Shown: positions 17,640 to 26,507, counted from the stretch's first letter. The stretch: DNA of 42,156 nucleotides from DASYXZ01 sp035934315 (GCA_035934315.1 DASYXZ010000296.1:1-42156); one strand, 5' to 3'. Notes: generated by a model not told the origin, from the letters alone. Made by a program: numbers and translations.

Positions 17640-17677
17640 TTCCGGCCATTCAAACCGCGAGGGGCGGCTGCATTGAA

Positions 17678-18013
17678 TTAAGTTTCAGGCGGGAATTTAA
17701 TCCCCCAAAAGCCGTCTTGATCGATAATTTCAAAACCTAATTCCATCCCCTGGGGCGTGACCTTGGATGACGTCCAGACCACCCGGGCCTGGGCGAACTG
17801 GTCCTTATTGCGCACTCTGATTTCCAGCGTCGCGCCTTTCTGAAAGCTCTGCCTGGCGCGAAGCATTCCGCCATGCTCGCTGACCATGATGGTCTCCACA
17901 GGTTCCCACTCAGTTTCGGGCGATGTACCCGCAACATTTACCAGTAAAGGAACTCGCAGGACCATTCGAGCGCTGCGGCGACGCGCTTTTTTTTGCCCGT
18001 CTTTATTATCCAT
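17678..18013 (-). CDS. PilZ-domain protein
   Basis: A 111-residue PilZ domain, the usual c-di-GMP receptor module. The basic R-R-x-x-R element occurs near the N-terminus (KKARRRSARMVLRVPL), and a D/N-x-S-x-x-G-type site appears as a variant in SEHGGMLRA. The C-terminal end MELGFEII has the expected beta strand. The start at 18013 (M-D-N-K-D-G) is chosen over the frame's upstream ATGs because it puts the RxxxR box close to the N-terminus; no strong ribosome site is visible. The nucleotide-binding ability is inferred; the second motif is imperfect. Confidence 0.8.
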   Translation of the reverse strand: MDNKDGQKKARRRSARMVLRVPLLVNVAGTSPETEWEPVETIMVSEHGGMLRARQSFQKGATLEIRVRNKDQFAQARVVWTSSKVTPQGMELGFEIIDQDGFWGIKFPPET

Positions 18014-18161
18014 AATATTAGTCGCGCGCCGCTCCTGACCACCGCTCCACGCTGCCCTTGCCATGAGCATCATACCATAATGTCAAATCCCTTGTTCAGA
18101 AGTAGGCCCCGGAAGCCGATCAGCCTGTATTTTACTCCATCGTTGTGTTATTAAAGGCTGC

Positions 18162-18749
18162 GTGCGAGTGGAAACTATTCAAGAACTTGAACCTGACGAT
18201 CCGTGGTTGGAAATCCCCTGGGCAAGTCCCCACAACACTCTCCTGCGATTCATTGACCTGAAAAAGTTTCCACAAAAGGCTGAACGCCTGAAGGAGTGCC
18301 GGAAATATCCTCCCCTGGCCGGCTTGTTGCGAAAGGCCAACGCGGCGGGATCAGCGCTGAGATCCGCGAAATGCGATGTGTGGAGCACAACCAACCTTGC
18401 GGAAGACGAGCGGCTGGATTTCGATGTGCGGCACAAAATTGGCAGCTATGTTGATTTGGTTTTTGACGGTAACAGACTTGGCTCGCGCCTTGAATCTCAT
18501 CTCCGGCTCGGGGAAAAACTGGAAAAGTTATTGAGCCGTTGTCGCATTCAGGCCCAGGTTGAGATCGCGGTCCGCCGATGCCTGTTCCATCCGAAGGAAC
18601 GATGGGGATACTACCTTACGATATTCGTTCACGCCTATGGCGCGACACGAACGCAAGCGAAACGCGAATGGGGCCGGGCGGTCGATTGTCTGGGGAATGC
18701 TCTGGCAAAGGTCGGGCCGGGTTTTCGCCAGAAAACTCCAAAGCGATAA
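18162..18749 (+). CDS. Unrecognised 195-residue protein
   Basis: I do not recognise the family. The protein is soluble, with a C-terminal region rich in basic residues (RCLFHPKERWGYY, KREWGRAVDCLG) and an acidic N-terminal part. The GTG start at 18162 follows an AAAGG stretch; no ATG is available nearby. It is divergent from the PilZ gene and 290 bases upstream of the MglA gene on the same strand. Codon use looks like its neighbours. It may be a lineage-specific conserved protein. Confidence 0.55.
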   Translation: MRVETIQELEPDDPWLEIPWASPHNTLLRFIDLKKFPQKAERLKECRKYPPLAGLLRKANAAGSALRSAKCDVWSTTNLAEDERLDFDVRHKIGSYVDLVFDGNRLGSRLESHLRLGEKLEKLLSRCRIQAQVEIAVRRCLFHPKERWGYYLTIFVHAYGATRTQAKREWGRAVDCLGNALAKVGPGFRQKTPKR

Positions 18750-18871
18750 AAATCGTGACTTATGCATGACCCCGCCTGAGGATGCTCTTGCAATCCTCCC
18801 TCGGCATAGTGTCCCATTCCCGCTGGGAGGCAAGTGGTGCGAGTGGCGGCAGCCAATGCCGTTTTCCTCTA

Positions 18872-18900
18872 TTGTTATCTAATTACGGTTGTGTTATATA
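18872..18900 (+). promoter_or_regulatory. Candidate promoter of the MglA gene
   Basis: TTGTTA at 18872-18877 and TATATA at 18895-18900 are 17 bases apart. Transcription would start near 18907, leaving a leader of about 130 bases before the GTG at 19040. Confidence 0.45.
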
Positions 18901-19039
18901 GCGTGAACCCCAATTGATGGCGGACAGCAGAAGCCCGATGCCCTGCTGTTTGGATGAAGTCAGACCAGGACTCATGTGGGGTGGAAATAAAACCGACTGG
19001 CCGCCGGGCTGCGGAATCGGATAAAGGGGATCGCACCGC

Positions 19040-19624
19040 GTGAGTTTTATCAATTTTGCCGCTCGAGAAATTAATTGCAAAATCGTTTATTACGGCGCCG
19101 GGCTTGGCGGCAAGACCACCAACCTCCAGTGGATCTTTGATCAGACACTGGGCAAGGCCGGTGGCAAGATGATTTCCCTTGCGACGGAAACGGACCGCAC
19201 TCTTTTCTTTGATTTCCTGCCTCTTGATTTGGGCACCGTCCGCGGCTTCAAGACCCGTTTTCACCTTTACACCGTGCCCGGACAGGTTTTCTACGATGCG
19301 AGCCGCAAATTAATTCTGAGGGGCGTGGACGGCATTATCTTTGTTGCGGATTCCCAGGAAGAACGCATGGACGCCAATTACGAGGCGCTGGAAAACTTGC
19401 AGGAGAATCTGAAGGATCACAATTACGACTTGATGAAAGTTCCCTATATCCTTCAACTCAATAAACGCGACCTTCCCAGCGCGCTGCCAGTGGAAGATTT
19501 AAAGAAGGCGCTGCTCAAAAAAGGTGAGCCGGTTATTGAAGCAGTTGCCTATAAGGGTGTGGGAGTGTTCGAGACCCTCAAAGAAACCGCACGCTTGGTC
19601 CTCGCTGAGTTGAAGAAGGGATAA
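19040..19624 (+). CDS. mglA: MglA-type small GTPase
   Basis: MglA-family small Ras-like GTPases control cell polarity and motility in Myxococcus. The 194-residue protein has the P-loop GAGLGGKTT (residues 19-27), the switch region T-V-P-G-Q typical of MglA in place of the classical DxxGQ, and the base-recognition motif LNKRDLP. The start is a GTG at 19040 preceded by AAGGGGAT. The usual GAP partner MglB is not adjacent. It stands downstream of an unrecognised gene on the same strand; a separate promoter is likely. Confidence 0.92.
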   Translation: MSFINFAAREINCKIVYYGAGLGGKTTNLQWIFDQTLGKAGGKMISLATETDRTLFFDFLPLDLGTVRGFKTRFHLYTVPGQVFYDASRKLILRGVDGIIFVADSQEERMDANYEALENLQENLKDHNYDLMKVPYILQLNKRDLPSALPVEDLKKALLKKGEPVIEAVAYKGVGVFETLKETARLVLAELKKG

Positions 19625-19839
19625 TCCCACCGGAAAGATTTCAACACAAATGTACAGAGCATACGTAGAAGGATAAGCCCACTGATCCCGTCCGCTTTCT
19701 GCCGTGAAGCGCGAAAAAGGCAATCCGGACATAGACGAGTGGAGGTAAGAAATAAGGAAGGTTTTGTTGTACTATTTGGTTGGCAGCAGGAAGCTTAGGA
19801 TGAGGACAGGTTTCTGCGCACCCCAAGGAGGCGCGACCC

Positions 19840-20055
19840 ATGACCATCGAACTCAAGCCCGAACAGCTGCGCGTGATCGACCTGGCGATCCAGTCCGGCG
19901 CGTATCATGACTCCGATGAGGTGATGGCCACGGCGCTGTCGATGCTGGCCGAGGACATCGAGGACGGGGCCGTGCCAGAAACGCGAACCCATGAGTCGCG
20001 CTCCACTCTGGCCGAAGTAGAAGCGGAACTCCGCGCCCTGGGCAAAGTGAAGTGA
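19840..20055 (+). CDS. ParD-like antitoxin
   Basis: A 71-residue protein with the ParD/CopG-type arrangement: an N-terminal strand (MTIELKPEQ), a short helical dimerisation region with the S-G-A-Y-H-D-S-D-E-V segment typical of ParD_like antitoxins, and a charged C-terminal tail that would bind the toxin. AAGGAGG upstream supports the ATG at 19840. The stop overlaps the start of the toxin frame by four bases, the standard arrangement for a coupled toxin-antitoxin operon. The downstream toxin reading frame is broken, so this antitoxin may be a relic or may act on toxins elsewhere. Confidence 0.85.
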   Translation: MTIELKPEQLRVIDLAIQSGAYHDSDEVMATALSMLAEDIEDGAVPETRTHESRSTLAEVEAELRALGKVK

Positions 20056-20315
20056 CGGAATACCTCGTTACCTTCGCGGCGTCGGCCAGATAAGAGCTTC
20101 GGGATCTGCCCTGGGAGGTCATCGGGCGGCTGCTTCCCAAAATCCGTGGATTGTCGGGCAATCTCCGTCCCGTTGGATGCAAGAAGCTGCACGGTTATAA
20201 AGATCGCTGGCGGATTCGCGTAGGAAATTATCGGGTTGTGTATGCAATTGATGACGAAGGAAAAGTGGTGGATATCACGCGCATCGCCCATCGCAAGGAG
20301 GTATACGAACGATGA
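20052..20315 (+). pseudogene. ParE/RelE-like toxin with an in-frame stop
   Basis: Read from the GTG at 20052, the frame encodes 13 residues and then meets TAA at 20091-20093. The same frame stays open afterwards to TGA at 20313 and keeps the ParE/RelE features: the E-L-R-D-L-P helix, the L-x-G-Y-K-D-R-W-R-I-R-V-G-N-Y-R core and a C-terminal Y-E-R. In the family the position of the stop is normally a Lys, so an AAA or AAG to TAA change explains it. No frameshift is seen. The gene overlaps the antitoxin by four bases. The full-length product would be 87 residues. Confidence 0.85.
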
Positions 20316-20464
20316 CCGCCGAGTTATTTGCCCCGCCGAGCGCAATCTATGATGCAGTCTGCAAATTCGCGCAACTCCACGGGACGAATAAATATTCTGA
20401 CGATAAACACATGACGATCACGGCCACGATCTTTTATCCCCGGAAAATCAGGAAGGAAATATAA
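20312..20464 (+). CDS. Possible 50-residue protein downstream of the toxin
   Basis: An ATG at 20312 overlaps the toxin stop by four bases (ATGA) and the frame runs 50 codons to TAA at 20464. The GAGGT stretch upstream of it could act as a ribosome site. The predicted protein has no recognised motif. The overlap with the toxin frame suggests a third gene of the operon, but the ORF is short enough to be chance. Confidence 0.25.
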   Translation: MTAELFAPPSAIYDAVCKFAQLHGTNKYSDDKHMTITATIFYPRKIRKEI

Positions 20465-20536
20465 AAGGGGACCCGGCGCAAGCCGGTGTTCGCGGCGGAA
20501 TGCATCGGAAATCCTAATAATAAACCACACATCCGC

Positions 20537-22015
20537 CTAAGTGGCTTTTCCCGCCCAGGTCAATTCGAAAAAGTGATGCCCCATAATGGCCAAGGTTATG
20601 GCCTTGTCAAAATGCTGACGACGGCGATGCAACGTCTGGGCGATGAATTTCCAATACTCCATTCGATAGTCGCTCAGCACGCCCTGTCTCCAGAGTGAAC
20701 GTCCGAGAGCCATCAGATCTGAAAGCACCAGGGGAGCGCTTGCTGAGGCGCCCAAATTTGACAGGAAGGCCGAGGCGCGCTCGAAATACTCCGCCGGATT
20801 GTAAATGGTTTTCAGAATCCGTTGATAGCCAGCCAGTAATTCCTGCGCGTCCATTTTGGGGATGAAATTCAAGTCAAGCAGAGTGTTGCTGCCCAGACTT
20901 TCCTTCAAGAGCCGGCCTTCAGATTTCAATCGACGCCACAACTGAGTGTTGGGCAGGGCGGAAAGTAGTCCGACCATGGAGAGAGGAATTGCCGCATCGC
21001 GAATAAACTGGATCTGTCGGTCGAACACGTCATGAGGATCGTTGTCGAAGCCCACGATAAATCCCGCCATCACTTCAATCCCGCGTGCTTGAATAAGCTT
21101 TACGCTTTCCAGTAAATCATGGCGCAGATTCTGGAATTTTGTGGTTTCCTTCAAGCTTTCAGCCACCGGCGTTTCAATACCCAGAAAAACCCGCGTGAAG
21201 TGGGCCTCGCGCATCAACCCCAGCAGTTCCGCGTCCTCAGCCAGATTCATGGAGGCCTCGGTGAAAAGCGAAAATGGATATTTGTGGTCGCGCATCCACT
21301 CCACCAACCGCGGCATCAGGATTTTCACATTTTTCTTGTTGCCAATAAAATTGTCGTCCACCAGAAAAACGGGCCCGCGCCAGCCCAGATTGTAAATTTG
21401 ATCGAATTCTGCGCAAACTTGCTCCGGCGTTTTGGTGCGCGGCCGGCGGCCGTAAATTTCAATGATGTCGCAGAACTCGCACGTGAATGGGCAGCCGCGC
21501 GAGTATTGCACGGCCATGGCACTATAGCGCCGCATGTTGGCCAAGTGGAGTTGAGGAAGAGGTACGAGGGTGAGATCAGGCAAATCTTTTGCTTTGTAAT
21601 GCGGCAGAGCTTCGCCACGCTCCAAATCAGCAGCCAGCACGCTGATCAACTCCTCTGCCTCGCCCTCCACCACGTGATCGACTCCGACGATGTTGGGATC
21701 CTGCGTGCTGGCGATGGGTCCTCCCACCACCGTGCGCAGGCCGCGGCTCTTGCACCGGTCTATCGCCGCCTTCATTGAAGGGCCTTGAACGATCATACCG
21801 CTAAAGAAAACCACGTCTGCCCAGTCGAGGTCCGAATCCTTCAACCGGCGCACGTTCAAATCAACCAGGCGCCTTTGCCAACTTGGGGGCAGCATGGCTG
21901 CCACCGTCAGCAAGCCAATCGGCGGATAAGCAGAACGCTTTCCCTGGAACGGCAAGGCGTGCTTGAAACTCCAAAATGTGTCCGGGAACTCGGGATAGAC
22001 CAACAAGGTTTTCAT
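20537..22015 (-). CDS. B12-binding radical SAM protein (DUF4070-type)
   Basis: A 492-residue protein: an N-terminal cobalamin-binding Rossmann-like domain (residues about 1-150, with PPIGLLTVAAMLP), then a radical SAM barrel with the C-P-F-T-C-E-F-C cluster motif (C175, C179, C182), and a C-terminal DUF4070-like region. Members of this family methylate or modify unactivated carbons; hopanoid C-3 methylase is one known member and the general build is similar, but the substrate cannot be assigned here. The ATG at 22015 has GAAGGA upstream at normal spacing; a TTG at 22021 is also in frame. It is divergent from an unknown membrane protein with a 353-base gap. Confidence 0.88.
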   Translation of the reverse strand: MKTLLVYPEFPDTFWSFKHALPFQGKRSAYPPIGLLTVAAMLPPSWQRRLVDLNVRRLKDSDLDWADVVFFSGMIVQGPSMKAAIDRCKSRGLRTVVGGPIASTQDPNIVGVDHVVEGEAEELISVLAADLERGEALPHYKAKDLPDLTLVPLPQLHLANMRRYSAMAVQYSRGCPFTCEFCDIIEIYGRRPRTKTPEQVCAEFDQIYNLGWRGPVFLVDDNFIGNKKNVKILMPRLVEWMRDHKYPFSLFTEASMNLAEDAELLGLMREAHFTRVFLGIETPVAESLKETTKFQNLRHDLLESVKLIQARGIEVMAGFIVGFDNDPHDVFDRQIQFIRDAAIPLSMVGLLSALPNTQLWRRLKSEGRLLKESLGSNTLLDLNFIPKMDAQELLAGYQRILKTIYNPAEYFERASAFLSNLGASASAPLVLSDLMALGRSLWRQGVLSDYRMEYWKFIAQTLHRRRQHFDKAITLAIMGHHFFELTWAGKAT

Positions 22016-22368
22016 AAGCAATCCTTCAAATGAGTCATGCAGGATCGTGCCTATCTCTGCATGTCCGGCATTCTTTCACAACCTGAGACCATGGCTCTTG
22101 ACGAAAACCGACAGACCGGGGTCAACAGCTTGGATGCAGTGTAACATCTAAAATCTCAAGTCAATAAAAATTATTCAGCGGCCCATTTGGGGCAGAGCCG
22201 TTCAGCGGGAAACGCCCGGCGCGGGGCAGCCGAATCTTGTTGGATGAAGACTGATAAATCGATTAGAATGCAAAGCCGTGTTCTGCAGGGCCCAGAACGT
22301 TCCACCATGCGACCTGCAGGCATCAGCAAATCCGAGCCAGCTAATTGGAATTGAAACAGGAGGCTTAT
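22016..22368. other. 353-base divergent intergenic region
   Basis: The gap lies between the radical SAM gene and a plus-strand membrane protein gene. Apart from one promoter-like pair (22240-22269) I see no gene. A cobalamin riboswitch was looked for upstream of the radical SAM gene and no conserved B12 box was recognised. Confidence 0.5.
22240..22269 (+). promoter_or_regulatory. Candidate promoter of the 22369 gene
   Basis: TTGGAT at 22240-22245 and TAGAAT at 22264-22269 are 18 bases apart, about 95 bases upstream of the start. Both boxes match the sigma-70 consensus at four or five positions. Confidence 0.4.
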
Positions 22369-23046
22369 ATGGCAGACTCAAATTCCGGGAGAGGACCGAA
22401 CGTTGCACAGCTCATTTTGATTCCGGCTTTGATTACACTGGTTGTAACAATCCTGAGGCTGGTGGGGGAACTTCAACAATGGTCTCCAAAGTTTTTTAGC
22501 ACCGCGGCAGGCGGGGGAGGAGCAATCGTTGGCATCTCGTGGCTGCCGATTCTATTTGGCCCCTATTTTGCCCTGAAGTTAGCAGGTGTCGCGGCTGGAC
22601 CCGAGAGCAAGGGCAAGGCCATTGGTCTCTCATTGGCAGCCGTAGTCTTAATGGTCTTGGGAGGGTTTTTTGTCTTCAAAGGTCTAACATCGGGCGGAGG
22701 ACCTATTGCCATTCTGGGATTCCTGATCCTCCTTGGCGCCGGATTCGTCGCGAGAGCGGGGTGGCCGGCTCTTGGAACCACACTTTTTGCCTACGCCTTT
22801 GCCGCTCGAATCCCGGTGCTGATTGTCATGTTTGTTGCCATGCAAGCCGGTTGGAAAACACACTACAGCGCCATTGACCCACACTTGGCCCAGGCGCCGT
22901 TCTGGCGGCAGTTCGTCGATGAAGCGCTGCTGCCCCAAATGTTTTTGTGGGTCGGGTATACGGTGGTGGTGGGTGCGCTTTTTGGAACCATTGTTGCCGC
23001 CATCGCGCGTCGCGGCAAGCCGGCCATGCAAACGGCGTCACTCTAA
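22369..23046 (+). CDS. Unknown integral membrane protein
   Basis: A 225-residue protein with about five or six hydrophobic helices. It opens with a polar N-terminus and a long hydrophobic stretch (LILIPALITLVVTILRLVG), and the last helix is VGYTVVVGALFGTIVAAIA. AGGAGG at 22360-22365 fixes the ATG at 22369; the frame is open to 22345. No catalytic motif is seen, so function is unknown. It converges with the Gfo/Idh/MocA gene with 56 bases between stops. Confidence 0.75.
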   Translation: MADSNSGRGPNVAQLILIPALITLVVTILRLVGELQQWSPKFFSTAAGGGGAIVGISWLPILFGPYFALKLAGVAAGPESKGKAIGLSLAAVVLMVLGGFFVFKGLTSGGGPIAILGFLILLGAGFVARAGWPALGTTLFAYAFAARIPVLIVMFVAMQAGWKTHYSAIDPHLAQAPFWRQFVDEALLPQMFLWVGYTVVVGALFGTIVAAIARRGKPAMQTASL

Positions 23047-23102
23047 TTGGCGTTCAACGAAATCCTTGATCGGTTAATTTACCGCAATTTTGTCCGCTCC
23101 CC

Positions 23103-24209
23103 TCACTCTGCGGGCAATTTCACCGCGCGCCCGGTTCGAATGGACTCTTTCGCCGCGTCAAGAATTTCAACGACCGCCACATTCAAACTTGCCGCCACCG
23201 GATTTTCGATCGGCTTGTCGTTGCGAATGCAATACAGAAAATAAGCAATGGGGTTGCTGGTAGCGTGCTCCACTGGCGCCAGCGCCACGGGCTGGCCGTC
23301 CGGATGGTCGACGTCCATACGCGATTTAGCTTCTCGGTAAAGCAACCCGGTGTCAGTGGCCAACAAGCTTCCTTTCGGACCAAAGACCTGCACCTGCCCT
23401 TTGGAATAAGGCCAGTCCCAGCTTGCCTGGATGATGGCTGCGGCGTCAGGATATTCGAGCAGAATCACAGCGTCATCATCCACGGCATTGGCCTGGGCCG
23501 TTTTGAGTTTAAGAGAATAGGCGAAGACGCTCGAGGGGCGGCCCTTCAACCACAGAGCCCATTCCGCGCCGTAACAGCCGAAATCCATGAGCGCGCCGGC
23601 GCCGTTCTTCACCGGATCGTAGAGCCAATCCGCAAAGTATTTCGACACGCCGATTTCCCTCGGTCCCTGGTGCCCGTATTCCACGACGATTTTCTGTATA
23701 GGCCCGAGTTGGCCGCTCTGAACACGGTGGAAAAGTTCGTGCGTCGAGGCAGTCCAGGCGTTCCAATAATTCACCATCAACTTGATGTGCGCTTCGCGCG
23801 CCAGCTGCTCCATTTCGCGGGCGTCAGAGCCGGTGGAGGCCATCGGCTTTTCCGTGGAAAAATGGATGTGACGCTTCGCACATTGCTTAAGGATCTCCAG
23901 GTGGCGATTATTCGCCGTCGTCACAATCACTGCTTCGGGCTTCATTTCATCGAGCATCTTCACGTAATCGGAATAAAACTTTACTTCCGCGGGCACTTGT
24001 TTTCTCGCTTTCTCCACTAATTCCGGGTGCGGGTCAGCGATCGCAACCAGTTCGGCATCCGGTTCCTTCGCGATATCCCTCAACAATCCCCAAACGTGGT
24101 CGTGATCTAGACCCACGATGGCCAGTTTGGTTTTAGAAGTCGTTTGTGCCTGGACCAGGGACGCAACCAGGAACCCTGTTCCGGCGAGCAGCAAAATTTT
24201 TTTCAGCAT
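23103..24209 (-). CDS. Secreted Gfo/Idh/MocA-family oxidoreductase
   Basis: A 368-residue NAD(P)-dependent oxidoreductase with a signal peptide (MLKKILLLAGTGFLVASLV, cleaved near Q-A-Q), followed by a Rossmann fold (KLAIVGLDHDHVWG) and the catalytic-region E-K-P-M-A-S-T-G that is typical of the family. The domain is probably translocated; many acidobacterial members carry Tat or Sec signals. Substrates in this family are sugars or inositols and cannot be fixed here. The frame is open far upstream, but the ATG at 24209 with GGAGAGG upstream fits the signal peptide. Confidence 0.88.
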   Translation of the reverse strand: MLKKILLLAGTGFLVASLVQAQTTSKTKLAIVGLDHDHVWGLLRDIAKEPDAELVAIADPHPELVEKARKQVPAEVKFYSDYVKMLDEMKPEAVIVTTANNRHLEILKQCAKRHIHFSTEKPMASTGSDAREMEQLAREAHIKLMVNYWNAWTASTHELFHRVQSGQLGPIQKIVVEYGHQGPREIGVSKYFADWLYDPVKNGAGALMDFGCYGAEWALWLKGRPSSVFAYSLKLKTAQANAVDDDAVILLEYPDAAAIIQASWDWPYSKGQVQVFGPKGSLLATDTGLLYREAKSRMDVDHPDGQPVALAPVEHATSNPIAYFLYCIRNDKPIENPVAASLNVAVVEILDAAKESIRTGRAVKLPAE

Positions 24210-24330
24210 TTTGTAGCCTCTCCATGTGGGGTTTACAAAGGGCAGTAAGTATAACGCTCGAAGGGCGTGTAAAGGAGTATTTTTCATCATCGACAGGAAA
24301 AGAAGCTCGTGCATAATCATTGCCAACAAT

Positions 24331-24828
24331 ATGTACTGGCGATGGATTCTCTCCATACTCCTGGGATTGCTCTGGCTGCTTGCGGTCTGTGGCAACGCGC
24401 AGTGGTTGTGGAACAAATTTAAAAATAGGGATAAAGACAAAGAAGACAACACCTCACCGGCTGTTATTGTGGGCGCACTCTTCGCTATTGGTGCCCTCGC
24501 CGCTTGTCCCTGGAATAATCCGAGGAAGTGGTACTTCCTCCTGCCGGCGCTGATTCTCGACGCCGGGTCAGGCTTACTCATCGTGATGGGATTCGCGGCC
24601 ACTCTTCAGGGAAGCTTGGGCAGCTTTCAAAGGCGAGTAACACGCGCCTCATGGATCATAAAACTTGGTGTGAGTTTCTTCATCTGGTATTTACTTTTAG
24701 GGGCGGTGCTGAGCGAAGCGGGCTGGTGGCAGGAGGCGCTGGGCGTAGTCGCCATCGCCTATTGGCCGATCCTATTAGCGTGGTTCTGGAAATTGAGGAA
24801 ATTTCCTCCACAAGAAAAGAAACCATAG
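24331..24828 (+). CDS. Unknown membrane protein
   Basis: A 165-residue protein with three or four hydrophobic helices (about residues 5-23, 42-58, 66-85 and 108-150), and a charged loop with K-N-R-D-K-D-K-E-D after the first. It begins at ATG 24331; a GTG at 24226 is also in frame but has no support. A CATAAT stretch at 24313-24318 could be a -10 close to the start. Divergent from the Gfo/Idh/MocA gene. No family recognised. Confidence 0.6.
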   Translation: MYWRWILSILLGLLWLLAVCGNAQWLWNKFKNRDKDKEDNTSPAVIVGALFAIGALAACPWNNPRKWYFLLPALILDAGSGLLIVMGFAATLQGSLGSFQRRVTRASWIIKLGVSFFIWYLLLGAVLSEAGWWQEALGVVAIAYWPILLAWFWKLRKFPPQEKKP

Positions 24829-25186
24829 TATCAGAAAAAGCGGTGGCACTCACATTCCGCGGCTATTACATGGTTGTGCAGGGCTTGAGGGTTTTCCCCA
24901 GCCAAATTAAGGTAAACACCCGATTGAACGACTGACCGAACAGCCGGAGAATCGCCAGCAATAGCTTCAATCAACCCGAGGGGTCTTGGGCTGACTCCGG
25001 CGAATGGCTGAGAATGTTGAATACCCGGAGTCGCAAGTGGTTCGCCCGAGGCCCCCTTCCTCCCCTCAGGTTCAATTTGCTATCAATCGGGGTAGGGCGA
25101 AATGTCTGTGTTCTTGGATTTCATCCAACAAAGAAACAATTCGAGGCGGCCGAGCGTCTGATATTCTAGTTGGGGAGAATGTCATC
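24829..25186. other. 358-base gap, nothing supported
   Basis: The region lies between two plus-strand genes. It holds only an upstream extension of the permease frame and no recognisable RNA, repeat or clear terminator. Confidence 0.5.
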
Positions 25187-26407
25187 GTGATCGATCTCAT
25201 AGAGCTTCTTCGAGTGGCGGCGCGAGCGCTGATGCGCAACAAGATGCGCAGCCTCCTGACCATGTTGGGCATCATTATCGGAGTGGGCGCTGTTATTTGC
25301 AGCGTGGCGATTGGGGAGGGCGCTTCAAACCAGATTCAGGAGCAGATCGCCAGCATTGGCGACAACATGGTCTGGATTGAGGCCGGGGGCCGTCAGGTGA
25401 ATGGTCTGCGCACCGGCACGCGAGGCACCAAGACTCTGGTGATGGGAGACGTGCTGGCGATTCGGCAACAGGTTTCGTTGGTGCATAACGTTTCTCCCAA
25501 CGTGGACACGCACGTGCAGGTAATCTACGCCGGACAGAACTGGTCGACATCCCTACACGGTGTGTCACCCGAATACCTGGCCGTTCGCCGCTGGCGAATT
25601 GACCGGGGAAGCGTTTTTTCGATGAGTGATGTGGAACACGCGGCCAACGTCTGCCTACTGGGCCAAACTATCGTGGATAATCTTTTCGGAAGTGAAGACC
25701 CCCTCGGAAAAACCATTCGAGTGAAGAACATTCCTTGTCAAGTGGTGGGCGTGCTGGCGGCCAAGGGATTGTCACCGTTTGGCCAGGACCAGGACGATAT
25801 TTTATTCATGCCCTACACCACGGCGCAGAGAAAGATTATCGGCGCGGACTGGTTGGACGACATAATGTGCTCGGCGGCATCGCGGGAAGCGATTGACCCG
25901 GCGGAAAAACAAATCGCCGCCCTGCTCCGCGACCGGCATCACCTGAGACCTGATGAGGATGACGATTTTAATATTCGCCACCCGGCGGATGTCGCCCAGG
26001 CAGGCGCGGATTCGCAGCGTGTCATGACGATTCTGCTGGCGAGTATCGCTTCCATTTCGCTCGTGGTCGGTGGCATCGGAATCATGAACATCATGCTGGT
26101 CTCGGTGACGGAGCGCACCCGTGAAATCGGAATCCGGCTGGCGGTGGGCGCGACGGAAGCGGACGTTCAAATGCAATTTTTGAGCGAAGCCACCGTGTTG
26201 AGCTTGATAGGTGGCTGCCTTGGCCTTGCAGCCGGAGTCGCGGGCACCAAGCTTATTTCAAACACCCTCCAATGGCCCACGCTTATCCCCTTGCAAGCGG
26301 TTGTTATCGCTGTGGTCTTTTCCGCGGGAGTCGGCGTTTTCTTCGGCTATTACCCGGCTCACAAGGCCGCCCACCTTGACCCTATTGAGGCGCTGCGATA
26401 CGAGTAA
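25187..26407 (+). CDS. MacB-type ABC transporter permease
   Basis: A 406-residue permease: an N-terminal membrane helix (SLLTMLGIIIGVGAVICSVAI), a periplasmic MacB-type domain (about residues 45-260), and three C-terminal helices of the FtsX fold, with E-R-T-R-E-I-G-I-R in the conserved cytoplasmic stretch. MacB-type permeases drive mechanotransmission and export of peptides, siderophores or antibiotics; this one lacks an ATPase domain and has no adjacent ATPase gene. The start GTG at 25187 has GGGGAG upstream; the frame extends to 25004 but has no better start. The ATPase and periplasmic adaptor must be encoded elsewhere. Confidence 0.88.
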   Translation: MIDLIELLRVAARALMRNKMRSLLTMLGIIIGVGAVICSVAIGEGASNQIQEQIASIGDNMVWIEAGGRQVNGLRTGTRGTKTLVMGDVLAIRQQVSLVHNVSPNVDTHVQVIYAGQNWSTSLHGVSPEYLAVRRWRIDRGSVFSMSDVEHAANVCLLGQTIVDNLFGSEDPLGKTIRVKNIPCQVVGVLAAKGLSPFGQDQDDILFMPYTTAQRKIIGADWLDDIMCSAASREAIDPAEKQIAALLRDRHHLRPDEDDDFNIRHPADVAQAGADSQRVMTILLASIASISLVVGGIGIMNIMLVSVTERTREIGIRLAVGATEADVQMQFLSEATVLSLIGGCLGLAAGVAGTKLISNTLQWPTLIPLQAVVIAVVFSAGVGVFFGYYPAHKAAHLDPIEALRYE

Positions 26408-26507
26408 TGACCAGTGGAACTCACTGGAAATTACAGAAAAATAGTCTTCCCAATAAGTCGTGATCACCCCCCCAACGTTGGTCTGAAAATCCAGGCACAA
26501 TGCAAGC

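Noticed and set aside
20091..20093. Selenocysteine readthrough of the toxin's stop codon, in view of selB
   Set aside because: The stop is TAA, not TGA, and the family residue there is Lys.
22016..22368. Possible cobalamin riboswitch before the B12-binding radical SAM gene
   Set aside because: I saw no conserved B12 box or paired helices of the known class.
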